NCBI RefSeq assembly: GCF_900143025.1
Contig: NZ_FRCT01000004.1
Location: 124,001 to 188,000, forward strand
Length of the DNA: 64,000 nucleotides
Reading direction: 5' to 3'
Source of the DNA: Ruminococcus flavefaciens
GTDB lineage: Bacteria > Bacillota > Clostridia > Oscillospirales > Ruminococcaceae
Positions 49,882 through 58,473 of this stretch are shown here, piece by piece. A model generated the notes under the pieces. The model was not told the origin of the DNA. It saw only the letters and a program-made list of their open reading frames with translations, and ran no database searches. A program made the position numbers and the translations under genes. Position 1 is the first letter of the stretch. Every line of letters begins with the position of its first letter.

Positions 49882-51651
49882 ATGTCAGACCTTATAAATT
49901 CCGCATCGCTCCGACTCCGTGAGATAATCATGGACGCTCTCGGAAAGCTCGTTGCTGAGGAAGCTGTTCCCGCAGTTCCGCTTCCTTCCTTCAACATCGA
50001 GATACCTGCCGATAAGTCACACGGTGATTTTGCTGCAAATACCGCTATGGTATGCGCAAAGGCACTGAGAATGCCGCCGAGAAAGATCGCTGAGATGATC
50101 TGCGAAAAGCTTGAGCTCGAAGGCACTATCTTCGAGAAGGCAGAGGTGGCAGGACCGGGATTTCTCAACTTCTTCTTAGGAAGAAGCTGGTTCTCGGACG
50201 TAGTTCGCAACGTTCTTGAAGAAGGCGAAAACTACGGTAAGACCGAGCTCGGCAAGGGCAAGAAGGTACTTGTGGAATTCGTTTCCGCAAACCCAACAGG
50301 TCCTATGCATATCGGTAATGCAAGAGGCGGTGCTATAGGCGACTGTCTCGCAAGCGTTCTCCAGTGGGCAGGCTATCATGCTGAACGCGAATTCTACGTA
50401 AATGACGCAGGCAACCAGATCGAAAAGTTCGGAAAATCCCTTGAACTCAGATACTTGCAGCTCTGCTCCGATAAGGGTCAGCAGCTTATAGCTCAGTACA
50501 AGGACGATACCGATGCACTCTGTTCCGTTATCTATGAAGGCAGCGGCGAAGGCGGCGAATTCCAGATGCCCGAGGACGTTTACCTGGGCACCGATATCAT
50601 CGAACACGCCAAAAACTTCTACGATATCCACGGAAAGGCTATGGAAAGCGTATCCGAAGAGGAGCGCAGAAAGGCTCTCGTTGACTACGCCCTTCCTATT
50701 AATATAGCAGGTCTGGAGCGCGACCTTAAAAAGTACCGTATCGTTTACGATAACTGGTTCAGAGAGAGCACAGTCCACGCCAAAAACGAGACAAAGCTTG
50801 TAGTAGACAAGCTCATGGAAGCAGGCAAGGCTTACGAGCAGGACGGCGCGATATGGTTCAAGGCTACAGAGTACGGTATGGACAAGGACTTCGTATTAAA
50901 GAGAAGCAACGGTCTTTACACATATATCGTTCCCGATATCGCTTACCACTATAACAAGCTGGTAACAAGAGGCTTCGATAAGGCTATAAACGTTCTCGGT
51001 GCCGACCACCACGGCTATGTACCAAGACTAAAAGCCGCACTCAATGCTCTCGGCGTTGACGAGACAAAGCTTGATGTAGTTCTCATGCAGATGGTAAGAC
51101 TTGTCCGCAACGGCGAGACAGTAAAGCTCTCAAAGAGAAGCGGCAAGGCTATCACACTGGTAACTCTCCTCGACGAGATACCGATAGACGCAGCCCGTTT
51201 CTTCTTCAATCTCCGTGAGGCAAATTCACAGTTTGAATTTGATCTCGGTCTTGCTATCGAAAAGACCTCGCAGAATCCTGTATACTACGTACAGTATGCT
51301 CACGCAAGAATTTGCAGTATGCTCAGGGCTTTAGCTGAGGAAGGCGTAAATGTACCGCAGTCCGCAGACCTTGACCTCCTTACAGACCCACGAGAGATAG
51401 AGCTTATCCGTCATCTCGCTTCACTTCCGAAGGAGATCGACCTCGCAGCAAAGACCTACGATCCTGCAAAAATAACAAAGTATGCAATTGATCTCGCTAC
51501 CCTGTTCCACCGCTTCTACGACGCTTGCAGCGTAAAGAATGCAGAGAGTGAACAGCTGAGAGATGCGCGTATCCTCCTCAGTGTTGCTGTTCGTCAGACG
51601 CTGAGAAATGCTCTGGAGATACTCAATATCGACAGACCCGAGAAAATGTAA
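49882..51651 (+). CDS. argS: Arginyl-tRNA synthetase
   Basis: The 589-aa class I enzyme has an N-terminal Add1-type domain (first 110 residues), the HIGH motif HIGNARGGAIGD (near residues 142-153), the KMSKS-like KLSKRSGKAITL (near 415-426) and a DALR anticodon-binding C-terminus (about 470-589) ending LRNALEILNIDRPEKM. It charges tRNA-Arg. It follows DUF1934 by 24 bp with GAAAGGA before its start. All signatures are intact. Confidence 0.97.
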   Translation: MSDLINSASLRLREIIMDALGKLVAEEAVPAVPLPSFNIEIPADKSHGDFAANTAMVCAKALRMPPRKIAEMICEKLELEGTIFEKAEVAGPGFLNFFLGRSWFSDVVRNVLEEGENYGKTELGKGKKVLVEFVSANPTGPMHIGNARGGAIGDCLASVLQWAGYHAEREFYVNDAGNQIEKFGKSLELRYLQLCSDKGQQLIAQYKDDTDALCSVIYEGSGEGGEFQMPEDVYLGTDIIEHAKNFYDIHGKAMESVSEEERRKALVDYALPINIAGLERDLKKYRIVYDNWFRESTVHAKNETKLVVDKLMEAGKAYEQDGAIWFKATEYGMDKDFVLKRSNGLYTYIVPDIAYHYNKLVTRGFDKAINVLGADHHGYVPRLKAALNALGVDETKLDVVLMQMVRLVRNGETVKLSKRSGKAITLVTLLDEIPIDAARFFFNLREANSQFEFDLGLAIEKTSQNPVYYVQYAHARICSMLRALAEEGVNVPQSADLDLLTDPREIELIRHLASLPKEIDLAAKTYDPAKITKYAIDLATLFHRFYDACSVKNAESEQLRDARILLSVAVRQTLRNALEILNIDRPEKM

Positions 51652-51902
51652 AAATTACATTTTCGTCTTTAAAAATTACAGCTTGGTTACAAAGAATTTA
51701 ATCACTTTGTGCAAAATAAATAAAAATCAACATATATGTAAGTCATGTTTGTGAGCCTTCAGACGAATGTTAACACTTTGTTAACAAATTCGGGTCAAAA
51801 ATGTGTTACAATTTGTAATATGTTGAGGAGCTGATATGCTCCGAGACTCTCCTTGAAGGTCCGCTCAAAATAAAGATCTTATTAAGAGAAAGGATGTAAA
51901 TC

Positions 51903-52988
51903 ATGTCCAACAGATTATTTCAGGGTTTAGTTCATCAGATGCGCGACTCTATCGACGCTACCATCGGTGTTGTTGATGAGACCGCTACAATCATCGCCTG
52001 CAGCGATCTGACTCGTGTAGGTACTACAAATGAGTTCGTTTCACTCGACCTCAGCGATTCCCACGACATCTTTATCCGCGACGGCTTCACCTATAAGCCT
52101 TTTGGTTCAAGAGTAAAGCCCGACTATGCGGTTTTCGTAGAAGGCGTTGACGATGCTGCTGCAAAATATGCAAGCATTCTCGCTATCGCTCTTTCAAATA
52201 TCAAGCAGTACTACGATGAGAAGTATGACAGAAACAACTTCATCAAGAACGTTATCCTCGATAATGTACTCCCCGGCGATATCGTTATCAAGGCAAGAGA
52301 GCTTCACTTCAATGCCGAGATAAGCCGTGCTGTATTCCTTATCAGAATAATCTCTGCTAATGATATTTCTGCTTATGATGTTATCCAGAACCTTTTCCCT
52401 GACAAGAACAAGGACTTCGTTTTCAATATCACTGAAACTGATATTGTGCTCGTCAAGGAGCTCAAGAGTGCTGTAGACTCTAAGGATCTCGAAAAACTTG
52501 CTCGCTCAATCGCTGATACTCTCAGCAGCGAGTTCTATACAAGAGTTAACGTTGGTATCGGTACTGCCGTTGTAGGCGTAAAGGATCTTGCTCGTTCATT
52601 CAAGGAAGCTCAGATGGCTCTTGAAGTCGGCAAGGTATTCGATACAGACAAGGTCATCGTAAGCTACGACAACCTCGGTATCGCTCGTCTTATCTATCAC
52701 CTTCCTACTACTCTGTGTGAGACATTCCTCCACGAAGTATTCAAGGTAGGCAGCATTGAGTCTCTCGATCACGAAACTCTCTTCACTATCCAGAAGTTCT
52801 TCGAGAACAACCTCAACGTTTCAGAAACTTCAAGAAAATTATTCGTTCACAGAAATACTCTCGTTTACAGACTCGAGAAAATCAAGAAGCTTACAGGTCT
52901 TGATCTTCGTGAGTTCGATCACGCTATCATATTCAAGATCGCCCTCATGGTAAAGAAGTACCTGTCTGCTAATCCTGTCAAGTTCTGA
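51903..52988 (+). CDS. CdaR/PucR-type transcriptional regulator
   Basis: The 361-aa protein begins with a putative ligand-binding segment (MSNRLFQGLVHQMRDSIDATIGVVDE), then a GGDEF-like middle (about 120-260) and a C-terminal PucR_3 helix-turn-helix (ETLFTIQKFFENNLNVSE, then LFVHRNTLVYRLEKIKKLTGLDLREF, near 302-345). CdaR regulators respond to sugar acids or related metabolites. This one is directly upstream of ftsEX with a 69-bp gap and could control or merely precede the division genes. AGAAAGGATG precedes the start. Confidence 0.85.
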   Translation: MSNRLFQGLVHQMRDSIDATIGVVDETATIIACSDLTRVGTTNEFVSLDLSDSHDIFIRDGFTYKPFGSRVKPDYAVFVEGVDDAAAKYASILAIALSNIKQYYDEKYDRNNFIKNVILDNVLPGDIVIKARELHFNAEISRAVFLIRIISANDISAYDVIQNLFPDKNKDFVFNITETDIVLVKELKSAVDSKDLEKLARSIADTLSSEFYTRVNVGIGTAVVGVKDLARSFKEAQMALEVGKVFDTDKVIVSYDNLGIARLIYHLPTTLCETFLHEVFKVGSIESLDHETLFTIQKFFENNLNVSETSRKLFVHRNTLVYRLEKIKKLTGLDLREFDHAIIFKIALMVKKYLSANPVKF

Positions 52989-53057
52989 TAACGGTATATC
53001 CGTTATTTGAACTATGGACGTTTCCCCCGTCCCAAAGATTAAGGTAGGTGTAACCCA

Positions 53058-54083
53058 TTGGTAGAACTTAAAAACGTATCCGTGACCTACTCAAGCGGTG
53101 TTGACGCTCTCAACAACGTCAGCCTCAAGATCAACGACGGCGACTTCGCTTTCGTTGTAGGTTCGTCAGGTGCGGGCAAAAGTACTATGATAAAACTGCT
53201 TTTGAAGGAAATAGACGCTACAAGCGGTGTCGTTACCGTTAACGGCTATAACCTGAACAAGCTAAAAAAGAGAAAGATCCCTGAATTCCGCCGTACTCTC
53301 GGCTTTGTATTCCAGGATTTCCGACTGATCCCGTCAATGACAGTATATGAGAACATCGCTTTCGTTCTCAGAGTTATCGACGCTCCGATCAAATACATAC
53401 GCAAAAGAGTCCCATACGTTATAAGTCTCGTAGGACTCCACGCAAAGACAAATTCTTACCCCGATGAACTCTCGGGCGGTGAAAAACAGCGTGTAGCTAT
53501 CGCAAGAGCTCTGGTCAATGACCCTCAGCTCATAATCGCCGACGAGCCTACAGGTAATATCGACCCCGAGCTTTCATACGAGATCGTTGAGCTCCTCAAG
53601 GGTATCAACGATCAGGGTACTACGATACTCATGGTAACACATGAGCACGATCTCGTTCGTCACTTCGGCGGACGTATCATCAATATCACCGAGGGTGAGA
53701 TCGTATTCGATGAAGTCATCTCGGGAGCTAATGACGAGCTCCTCGCCGATATCGGCTCTGAGATGCCTGCCGACGCTATGGCTGCTGCCGTAAGCGAGGC
53801 AGAAAGAATAAACGATGAACCCGTTCAGCAGGCTGAAGAAGCCGAAATGGTCAACACCGAGGAGGCTATAGACCTTCCTATCGAGAATATGACCGCAGAC
53901 GATATCATTTCCGCTATCGGCGGTATCCCCGAGGGCAATTCCGAGGAGAAAAAGGACGATATGCAGAAGCTTGCGGACAATATCGACGTTGACCTCAGCA
54001 AGAGCATAAAGCGTGATGATCCCAATTCACCCGAGGCTCTGCTGGCTGCACTGACCGAAAAAACTAAGGGAGGTGCAGAATGA
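53058..54083 (+). CDS. ftsE: Cell division ATP-binding protein FtsE with acidic C-terminal extension
   Basis: The protein (341 aa) starts at a TTG (MVELKNVSVTYSSG) with AAGGTAGGTG upstream. It has Walker A GSSGAGKST (residues 36-44), the ABC signature LSGGEKQRVAIARAL (near 139-153) and Walker B LIIADEPTGNIDPE (near 160-173). A typical FtsE ends near residue 228. The remaining 110 residues are an acidic, low-complexity tail (about 225-341) rich in Ala, Glu and Asp and ending in basic residues. FtsE drives FtsX to activate the peptidoglycan hydrolase at the septum. It overlaps ftsX by 4 bp (ATGA). Confidence 0.95.
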   Translation: MVELKNVSVTYSSGVDALNNVSLKINDGDFAFVVGSSGAGKSTMIKLLLKEIDATSGVVTVNGYNLNKLKKRKIPEFRRTLGFVFQDFRLIPSMTVYENIAFVLRVIDAPIKYIRKRVPYVISLVGLHAKTNSYPDELSGGEKQRVAIARALVNDPQLIIADEPTGNIDPELSYEIVELLKGINDQGTTILMVTHEHDLVRHFGGRIINITEGEIVFDEVISGANDELLADIGSEMPADAMAAAVSEAERINDEPVQQAEEAEMVNTEEAIDLPIENMTADDIISAIGGIPEGNSEEKKDDMQKLADNIDVDLSKSIKRDDPNSPEALLAALTEKTKGGAE

Positions 54084-54991
54084 AACTAAGCGGTGTAAGA
54101 TATCTCGCCGATCAGGGCGTAGAAAATATCTGGAAAAACAAAATGATGGCTTTTGCTACATTCTGCGTACTTCTCATTTCCCTTCTCCTCGTTGGTATCG
54201 CAGGTCTCTTCTATGTGAACCTGAATTCCATGATAAATGGTCTGGGAAGCCAGAACGAAGTAGCGGTATTCATGAAGGTAGGTACTACCGAGGACCAGAA
54301 TACAGCCGCTGAGGAAGCTATCAAGGCTCTGCCTAATATTGATAAAGTAACATTCATATCCAAGGAGGACGGTCTCACAAGACAGAAGGCTAACCTCCCC
54401 AATGCTCAGAAAATATTCGATGATTACATCGGAACCGATGCAAGCTTTATGCCTGACGGCTTCAGCGTAACTGTAAAGGATACAGACAAGATCGCTGATA
54501 CTACCGCTCAGATATCGGCTGTAGCAAATGTTCAGAGCGCATCTGCTTCTCCGCAGGTGGCTGAATTCCTGAGAGAGCTCAGAAAAATGGTATCCCTCAT
54601 CGCAGGTGCTATCATCATCGCTCTTTCCATCATCTCTATGATCATTATCTCCAATACCACAAAGGCAAGCGTTTTCGCACGCCGTGAGGAGATACAGATA
54701 ATGAAATACGTTGGCGCAACGAATGCTTTCATACGAATGCCTTTCTTTGTAGAGGGTATGGTAACGGGCTTCTTCGCAGGCGCAGGCGCATATTTCATCA
54801 CCTGGGCTGTTTACAGTTCAGTCTATGATATGGTTACAGAACAGGGTATGCTTATGAACACCTTCGGTGTAAACAGCCTTATCCCGTTCGACAAAATCAG
54901 ACTAATAGTCGTACTTGCTTACCTTGTCGCAGGCGCACTTATCGGTGCCCTCGGAAGTGTTATAAGTACACGAAAGCATATTGACGTTTGA
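54080..54991 (+). CDS. ftsX: Cell division protein FtsX
   Basis: The 303-aa protein has a single N-terminal membrane span (about 22-45), a periplasmic-type extracellular loop (about 46-170), and three further spans at the C-terminus (about 172-195, 225-250, 270-293). These make the FtsX topology. RREEIQIMKYVGATNAFIRMPF (near 200-220) is the conserved coupling helix. It moves ATP energy from FtsE to the extracellular hydrolase. It overlaps ftsE by 4 bp. Confidence 0.95.
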   Translation: MKLSGVRYLADQGVENIWKNKMMAFATFCVLLISLLLVGIAGLFYVNLNSMINGLGSQNEVAVFMKVGTTEDQNTAAEEAIKALPNIDKVTFISKEDGLTRQKANLPNAQKIFDDYIGTDASFMPDGFSVTVKDTDKIADTTAQISAVANVQSASASPQVAEFLRELRKMVSLIAGAIIIALSIISMIIISNTTKASVFARREEIQIMKYVGATNAFIRMPFFVEGMVTGFFAGAGAYFITWAVYSSVYDMVTEQGMLMNTFGVNSLIPFDKIRLIVVLAYLVAGALIGALGSVISTRKHIDV

Positions 54992-55006
54992 TCTGAAAGA
55001 AGTAAT

Positions 55007-55072
55007 ATGAAAATTTTTTATGAAAGGAGTGTGCATTCGGGCAGCATATACTCAGTCCGATACGCAGCTTAA
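55007..55072 (+). CDS. Possible 21-codon leader peptide ahead of the M23 hydrolase
   Basis: An ATG at 55007 after GAAAGAAG begins a frame MKIFYERSVHSGSIYSVRYAA that ends 2 nt before the hydrolase ATG. The hydrolase itself has no Shine-Dalgarno (GCTTAATT precedes it), so it may be translated by reinitiation from this leader. It is a sequence-only prediction; the strong AAAGGAG (55023-55029) lies inside the leader frame. Confidence 0.4.
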   Translation: MKIFYERSVHSGSIYSVRYAA

Positions 55073-55074
55073 TT

Positions 55075-56463
55075 ATGAAAAAGCTAAATATTGTCAAAAA
55101 AACTCTTTCTTTCGCAACCTGTTCAGCATTATCCATCGGTATGCTCGCTGTTTATCCTATGATATCAGGCAGCGGCAGCACTAAGGCTTCAGCAAAAACT
55201 ATCGCTGAGCTTCAGGAGGAAAGAAAAGCAAACGAAGCAAAGATCGCAGACCTTCAGAACCAGATCGACTCTCTCGAAGGAAGAAAAAACGAAGAACAGC
55301 AGTATCAGCAAACTCTCAATGACCAGATAGAGGTCATCAGAAAGAATATCGAGATCCTCAATAAGGAGCTCGAAAGCATCAATTCCGATATTGATACCAC
55401 AAAGAACAATATATCTTCACTTGATAAGGCTATCGTAGATCAGCAGGACGCTATCGACAAGAAAGTAGAGGTTTTCAAGGAGCGTCTGTGCGCTATGTAC
55501 GTATCAGGCAACGACAACCTCGCTACAGTTGTAGTAGGTACTTCAAGCTTTTACGATATGCTCTCACGAGTAGAAATGGTAAACCGCATCGCTTCATACG
55601 ATGAGGAGCTTATCAATGATATCCTCGGTGAGATAGACGCCATGGAGCAGTCCAAGAAAGACCTTGAGTCCGAAAAGCTCACTCTCGAAATGAGACTCGA
55701 TGAGCAGAAAAAGCGCAAGGAAGAAAAAGACGCTGAAATGGAAGTCTACTATGAAAAGACAAGACAGTGTCAGGCTGCTATCGACAGCATGAACCTCGAA
55801 CAGCAGACTCTTGAAAGCGACAAGGCTTCTCTTGCTGCTATGAACGAGGAATTCGACGCTCAGATACAGGCTGAGATACAGAGACAGGCTGAGGAAGCTC
55901 AGAGAGCTTACGAGGCAAGAGTTGCTGCTGAACAGGAGGCTGCTCGTCAGGCACAGGCTGCCGCAGCTCAGCAGGCTGCACAGCAGGGTCAGACATATAC
56001 TCCTACATACAGCGAACCCGCTTATATCCCAGCTCCTTCAGCATCAGGCTTCTCATGGCCTGCACCGGGCTTCTGCTATATCTCCAGCGGCTACGGCTAC
56101 AGATGGGGCACCACTCATAGAGGTATAGATATCGGTGACGCAGGTATCCACGGCGGTGCTGCTTGTGCAGCAAAGGCTGGTACTGTAATATACGTAAACA
56201 ACAGCTGTACTCACGACTACGCAAAGAACGGTAACTGCTGCGGCGACGGCTACGGTAACTACGTTGTTATCTCTCACGACGGCACTTACTCTACTCTCTA
56301 CGGACACCTTGCTTCAGCTTGCGTATCTGTAGGTCAGAGCGTATCGCAGGGACAGGTCATCGGATATATCGGCTCTACAGGCTGGTCAACAGGCGCACAT
56401 CTCCACTTTGAGGTACGTGTGAACGGTGTTGCTCAGGATCCTATGGGCTATGTTAGTCCGTAA
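55075..56463 (+). CDS. M23 murein hydrolase/activator with coiled coil, EnvC/PcsB-like
   Basis: The 462-aa protein starts with a signal peptide (MKKLNIVKKTLSFATCSALS, cleavage after KASA, near 38), followed by a long coiled coil (about 40-270, rich in Glu/Lys/Gln). An Ala/Gln-rich linker (270-315) leads to a peptidase M23 domain (about 325-460). Metal-site motifs are THRGID (H and D) and the HLHFEV pair. Its coiled coil is expected to bind the FtsX loop and the FtsE/FtsX operon lies directly upstream, so it is the septal peptidoglycan-splitting hydrolase or activator. The M23 zinc residues look intact, so it can be catalytic, unlike E. coli EnvC. Confidence 0.92.
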   Translation: MKKLNIVKKTLSFATCSALSIGMLAVYPMISGSGSTKASAKTIAELQEERKANEAKIADLQNQIDSLEGRKNEEQQYQQTLNDQIEVIRKNIEILNKELESINSDIDTTKNNISSLDKAIVDQQDAIDKKVEVFKERLCAMYVSGNDNLATVVVGTSSFYDMLSRVEMVNRIASYDEELINDILGEIDAMEQSKKDLESEKLTLEMRLDEQKKRKEEKDAEMEVYYEKTRQCQAAIDSMNLEQQTLESDKASLAAMNEEFDAQIQAEIQRQAEEAQRAYEARVAAEQEAARQAQAAAAQQAAQQGQTYTPTYSEPAYIPAPSASGFSWPAPGFCYISSGYGYRWGTTHRGIDIGDAGIHGGAACAAKAGTVIYVNNSCTHDYAKNGNCCGDGYGNYVVISHDGTYSTLYGHLASACVSVGQSVSQGQVIGYIGSTGWSTGAHLHFEVRVNGVAQDPMGYVSP

Positions 56464-56482
56464 AAGTTAATATCAGAAATAA

Positions 56483-56508
56483 GGGCAGTTGAGTCAACTG
56501 CCCGAATT
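56483..56508 (+). terminator. Terminator after the M23 gene
   Basis: A 9-bp perfect stem GGGCAGTTG / CAACTGCCC with an AGT loop is followed by GAATTTTTG. Confidence 0.85.
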
Positions 56509-56530
56509 TTTGTCAGAAAGCGATGATAAT

Positions 56531-57700
56531 ATGAATAAGAAAATCAGTCTCGGTCTTGCTCTGAGCCTTATTGCTATCGCTTCTGCGGTAACGTTTATAC
56601 TGACTTCCTTTTTTTCACTGCAAAGCTTTAACGAAAAGGTCGTCGATGTAAACGAAAAAAGTAAGAAATACAATTCGCTGCAGGTGCTTGACTCATATGT
56701 CCGCGAGAACTATCTCGGTGACATCAACGAGAACGACCTGAGCGACGGTATCCTCAAGGGCTATATTTCGGGTCTTGATGATAAGTATTCCAGATACCTT
56801 ACCGAAGAAGAATACCTCAGCGAGCAAAGTGAGGACGAGGGTCAGCTTGTGGGTCTCGGTCTTACTCTCAGCAAGGACGATAACGGCTATATCCGTATCG
56901 CAGAAATAATGCAGGACTCTCCCGTTGTGGACGCAGGTCTTCAGGTCGGCGACGTTATCACCATTATCGACGGCGTTGACGTTCTTGCAGCAGGCTTTGA
57001 GGAGTCCGTAGAGTCTATGCGCGGTACAGAGGGCACAGAGATAAAGCTTACCATACGCAGGGACGGTATAGACAAGGATTATACCTTCACAAGACGTTCT
57101 ATCGAAATGATAACCGTAAGCGGTGAAATGATAAACGAGCGCGTAGGCTATATCAAGATATCAGGCTTTAAGAAGAACACTCCGCAGCAGTTCATTGATA
57201 CTCTCGAACGCCTTACCTCGAACGGCGCAAAGGCTATCATCTTTGACGTGCGCGATAACGGCGGTGGTATCGTTGACTCACTTTCAGACTGCGTTGACCC
57301 ACTTCTTCCCGAAGGCGTTATTGCTACAGCCGAGTACAAGGACGGCCACAGCGAGACTCTTGTATATTCCGACGCTGCAAAACTTGATATACCTATGGTA
57401 GTTCTTGTGAACAAGAACACAGCAAGCGCAGCAGAGCTGTTTGCAGCCTCACTCCGCGATTTCGGCGGTGCAGTCCTTGTAGGTGAAAGAACTTACGGCA
57501 AGGGCGTTATGCAGCAGACCACAGAATTCGACAAAAAGGGAGCGGTAGTCCTTACAGTTGCAAAGTACAAGACAGCTGTCTCGGAATGTTATGACGGTAT
57601 CGGTCTTACTCCCGATTATACAGTTGAAAACACCTTTGAGGAGTACGATGAACAGAAAAACAGAGCTATAGACGCTGCTATGTCTCTCCTCGGACAATAA
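56531..57700 (+). CDS. S41-family C-terminal processing peptidase (CtpA)
   Basis: The 389-aa protein starts at 56531; in-frame codons back to 56489 would begin in the terminator hairpin. It has one N-terminal membrane anchor (about residues 5-28), a PDZ domain (about 90-175, EIMQDSPVVDAGLQVGDVITIIDGVDV) and an S41 protease core. The catalytic Ser lies in KNTASAAELFA (near 304-314), and the Lys is in GERTYGKG (near 330-337). It cleaves envelope proteins at their C-termini. Being directly downstream of the M23 hydrolase, it may degrade or regulate it, as CtpA does with M23 hydrolases in other bacteria. Confidence 0.93.
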   Translation: MNKKISLGLALSLIAIASAVTFILTSFFSLQSFNEKVVDVNEKSKKYNSLQVLDSYVRENYLGDINENDLSDGILKGYISGLDDKYSRYLTEEEYLSEQSEDEGQLVGLGLTLSKDDNGYIRIAEIMQDSPVVDAGLQVGDVITIIDGVDVLAAGFEESVESMRGTEGTEIKLTIRRDGIDKDYTFTRRSIEMITVSGEMINERVGYIKISGFKKNTPQQFIDTLERLTSNGAKAIIFDVRDNGGGIVDSLSDCVDPLLPEGVIATAEYKDGHSETLVYSDAAKLDIPMVVLVNKNTASAAELFAASLRDFGGAVLVGERTYGKGVMQQTTEFDKKGAVVLTVAKYKTAVSECYDGIGLTPDYTVENTFEEYDEQKNRAIDAAMSLLGQ

Positions 57701-57715
57701 TAAATGATTGGTTTC

Positions 57716-57740
57716 GGCGCACATTGTGCGCCTTTTTGTT
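57716..57740 (+). terminator. Terminator after ctpA
   Basis: The stem GGCGCAC / GTGCGCC has an ATT loop and is followed by TTTTTG. Confidence 0.9.
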
Positions 57741-57835
57741 TGATAACAAAGGAATTTACTGACACATCAAGGCTTACAGGCGGAGAAATACTCTCCTCAA
57801 ACTCTCAATTCTAAACTTTAATCCAACGAAAATTA

Positions 57836-57891
57836 AACTCTTAACTCTTAGTTCTTAGCTCTTAGTTCTTAGTTCTTAATTCTAAGTTCTT
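57836..57891. repeat. Tandem heptamer repeat, eight units
   Basis: Eight contiguous 7-bp units of consensus A(A/G)(C/T)TCTT fill 56 bp (57836-57891). Such short tandem heptads are slippage-prone and non-coding. They lie 18 bp upstream of the greA promoter. Confidence 0.85.
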
Positions 57892-57908
57892 TTTCTGACT
57901 GCTCAGGG

Positions 57909-57937
57909 TTGACTTTTTCTGCGTAATATAGTATAAT
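57909..57937 (+). promoter_or_regulatory. Promoter of the greA-lysS operon
   Basis: TTGACT and TATAAT have a 17-bp spacer. It is 46 bp upstream of the greA start. Confidence 0.9.
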
Positions 57938-57982
57938 TGTATGTAATGCTATTTATTATTAAATATAAAGGAGTGCATTGAT

Positions 57983-58453
57983 ATGGCTACAAAGAAGATG
58001 TCCAGAGAAAGCTACGACAAGCTCGTCGCTGAACTCGATGACCTTAAGATCAATAAACGTAAGGAAGTTGCTGAAAGGCTTAAAGTTGCACGTTCATACG
58101 GAGACCTCTCCGAGAACGCCGAGTACGATGAAGCTAAAAACGAACAGGCTATCCTCGAAGCTCATATCCAGGAGCTTCAGTATACAATTGATAACGCTGA
58201 GATCGTTGACGACGAAAGCATCTCTGTTGACGAGATCGGTATGAGCTCCAAGATAACAATAAAGCGCCTTGATACAGGCAAGATCGAGACCTTTACCATC
58301 GTTGGTACAAACCACGCTAACATAAGAGAGGGTCTTATCTCAGACGAGTCCCCTATCGGCAAGGCTGCCATGAAGAAAAGAGTCGGCGATATCTTCATCG
58401 TTGAAGCTCCTGCCGGTGAGCTGAGATTTGAGGTCGTTGAGATCTCCAAGTAA
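57983..58453 (+). CDS. greA: Transcription elongation factor GreA
   Basis: The 156-aa protein has the GreA coiled-coil (about residues 8-75, DDLKINKRKEVAERLKVARSYGDLSENAEYDEAKNEQ) with the acidic tip pair D..E in SYGDLSENAEYDE that reaches into the RNA polymerase channel. A C-terminal FKBP-like domain has SSKITIKRLDTGKIETFTIVG and DESPIGKAAMKKRVGD. It rescues backtracked polymerase. AAAGGAG precedes the ATG. The next gene lysS follows in 20 bp. Confidence 0.97.
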   Translation: MATKKMSRESYDKLVAELDDLKINKRKEVAERLKVARSYGDLSENAEYDEAKNEQAILEAHIQELQYTIDNAEIVDDESISVDEIGMSSKITIKRLDTGKIETFTIVGTNHANIREGLISDESPIGKAAMKKRVGDIFIVEAPAGELRFEVVEISK

Positions 58454-58473
58454 TTTGCGAAAGGATATACAAA

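Noticed and set aside
51652..51902. Possible riboswitch upstream of the CdaR-type gene
   Set aside because: A GGAGC/GCTCC hairpin is present, but no conserved riboswitch core can be identified.
56489..56530. N-terminal extension of CtpA
   Set aside because: It would start inside the terminator of the preceding gene and has no ribosome binding site; the membrane anchor begins right after the ATG at 56531.
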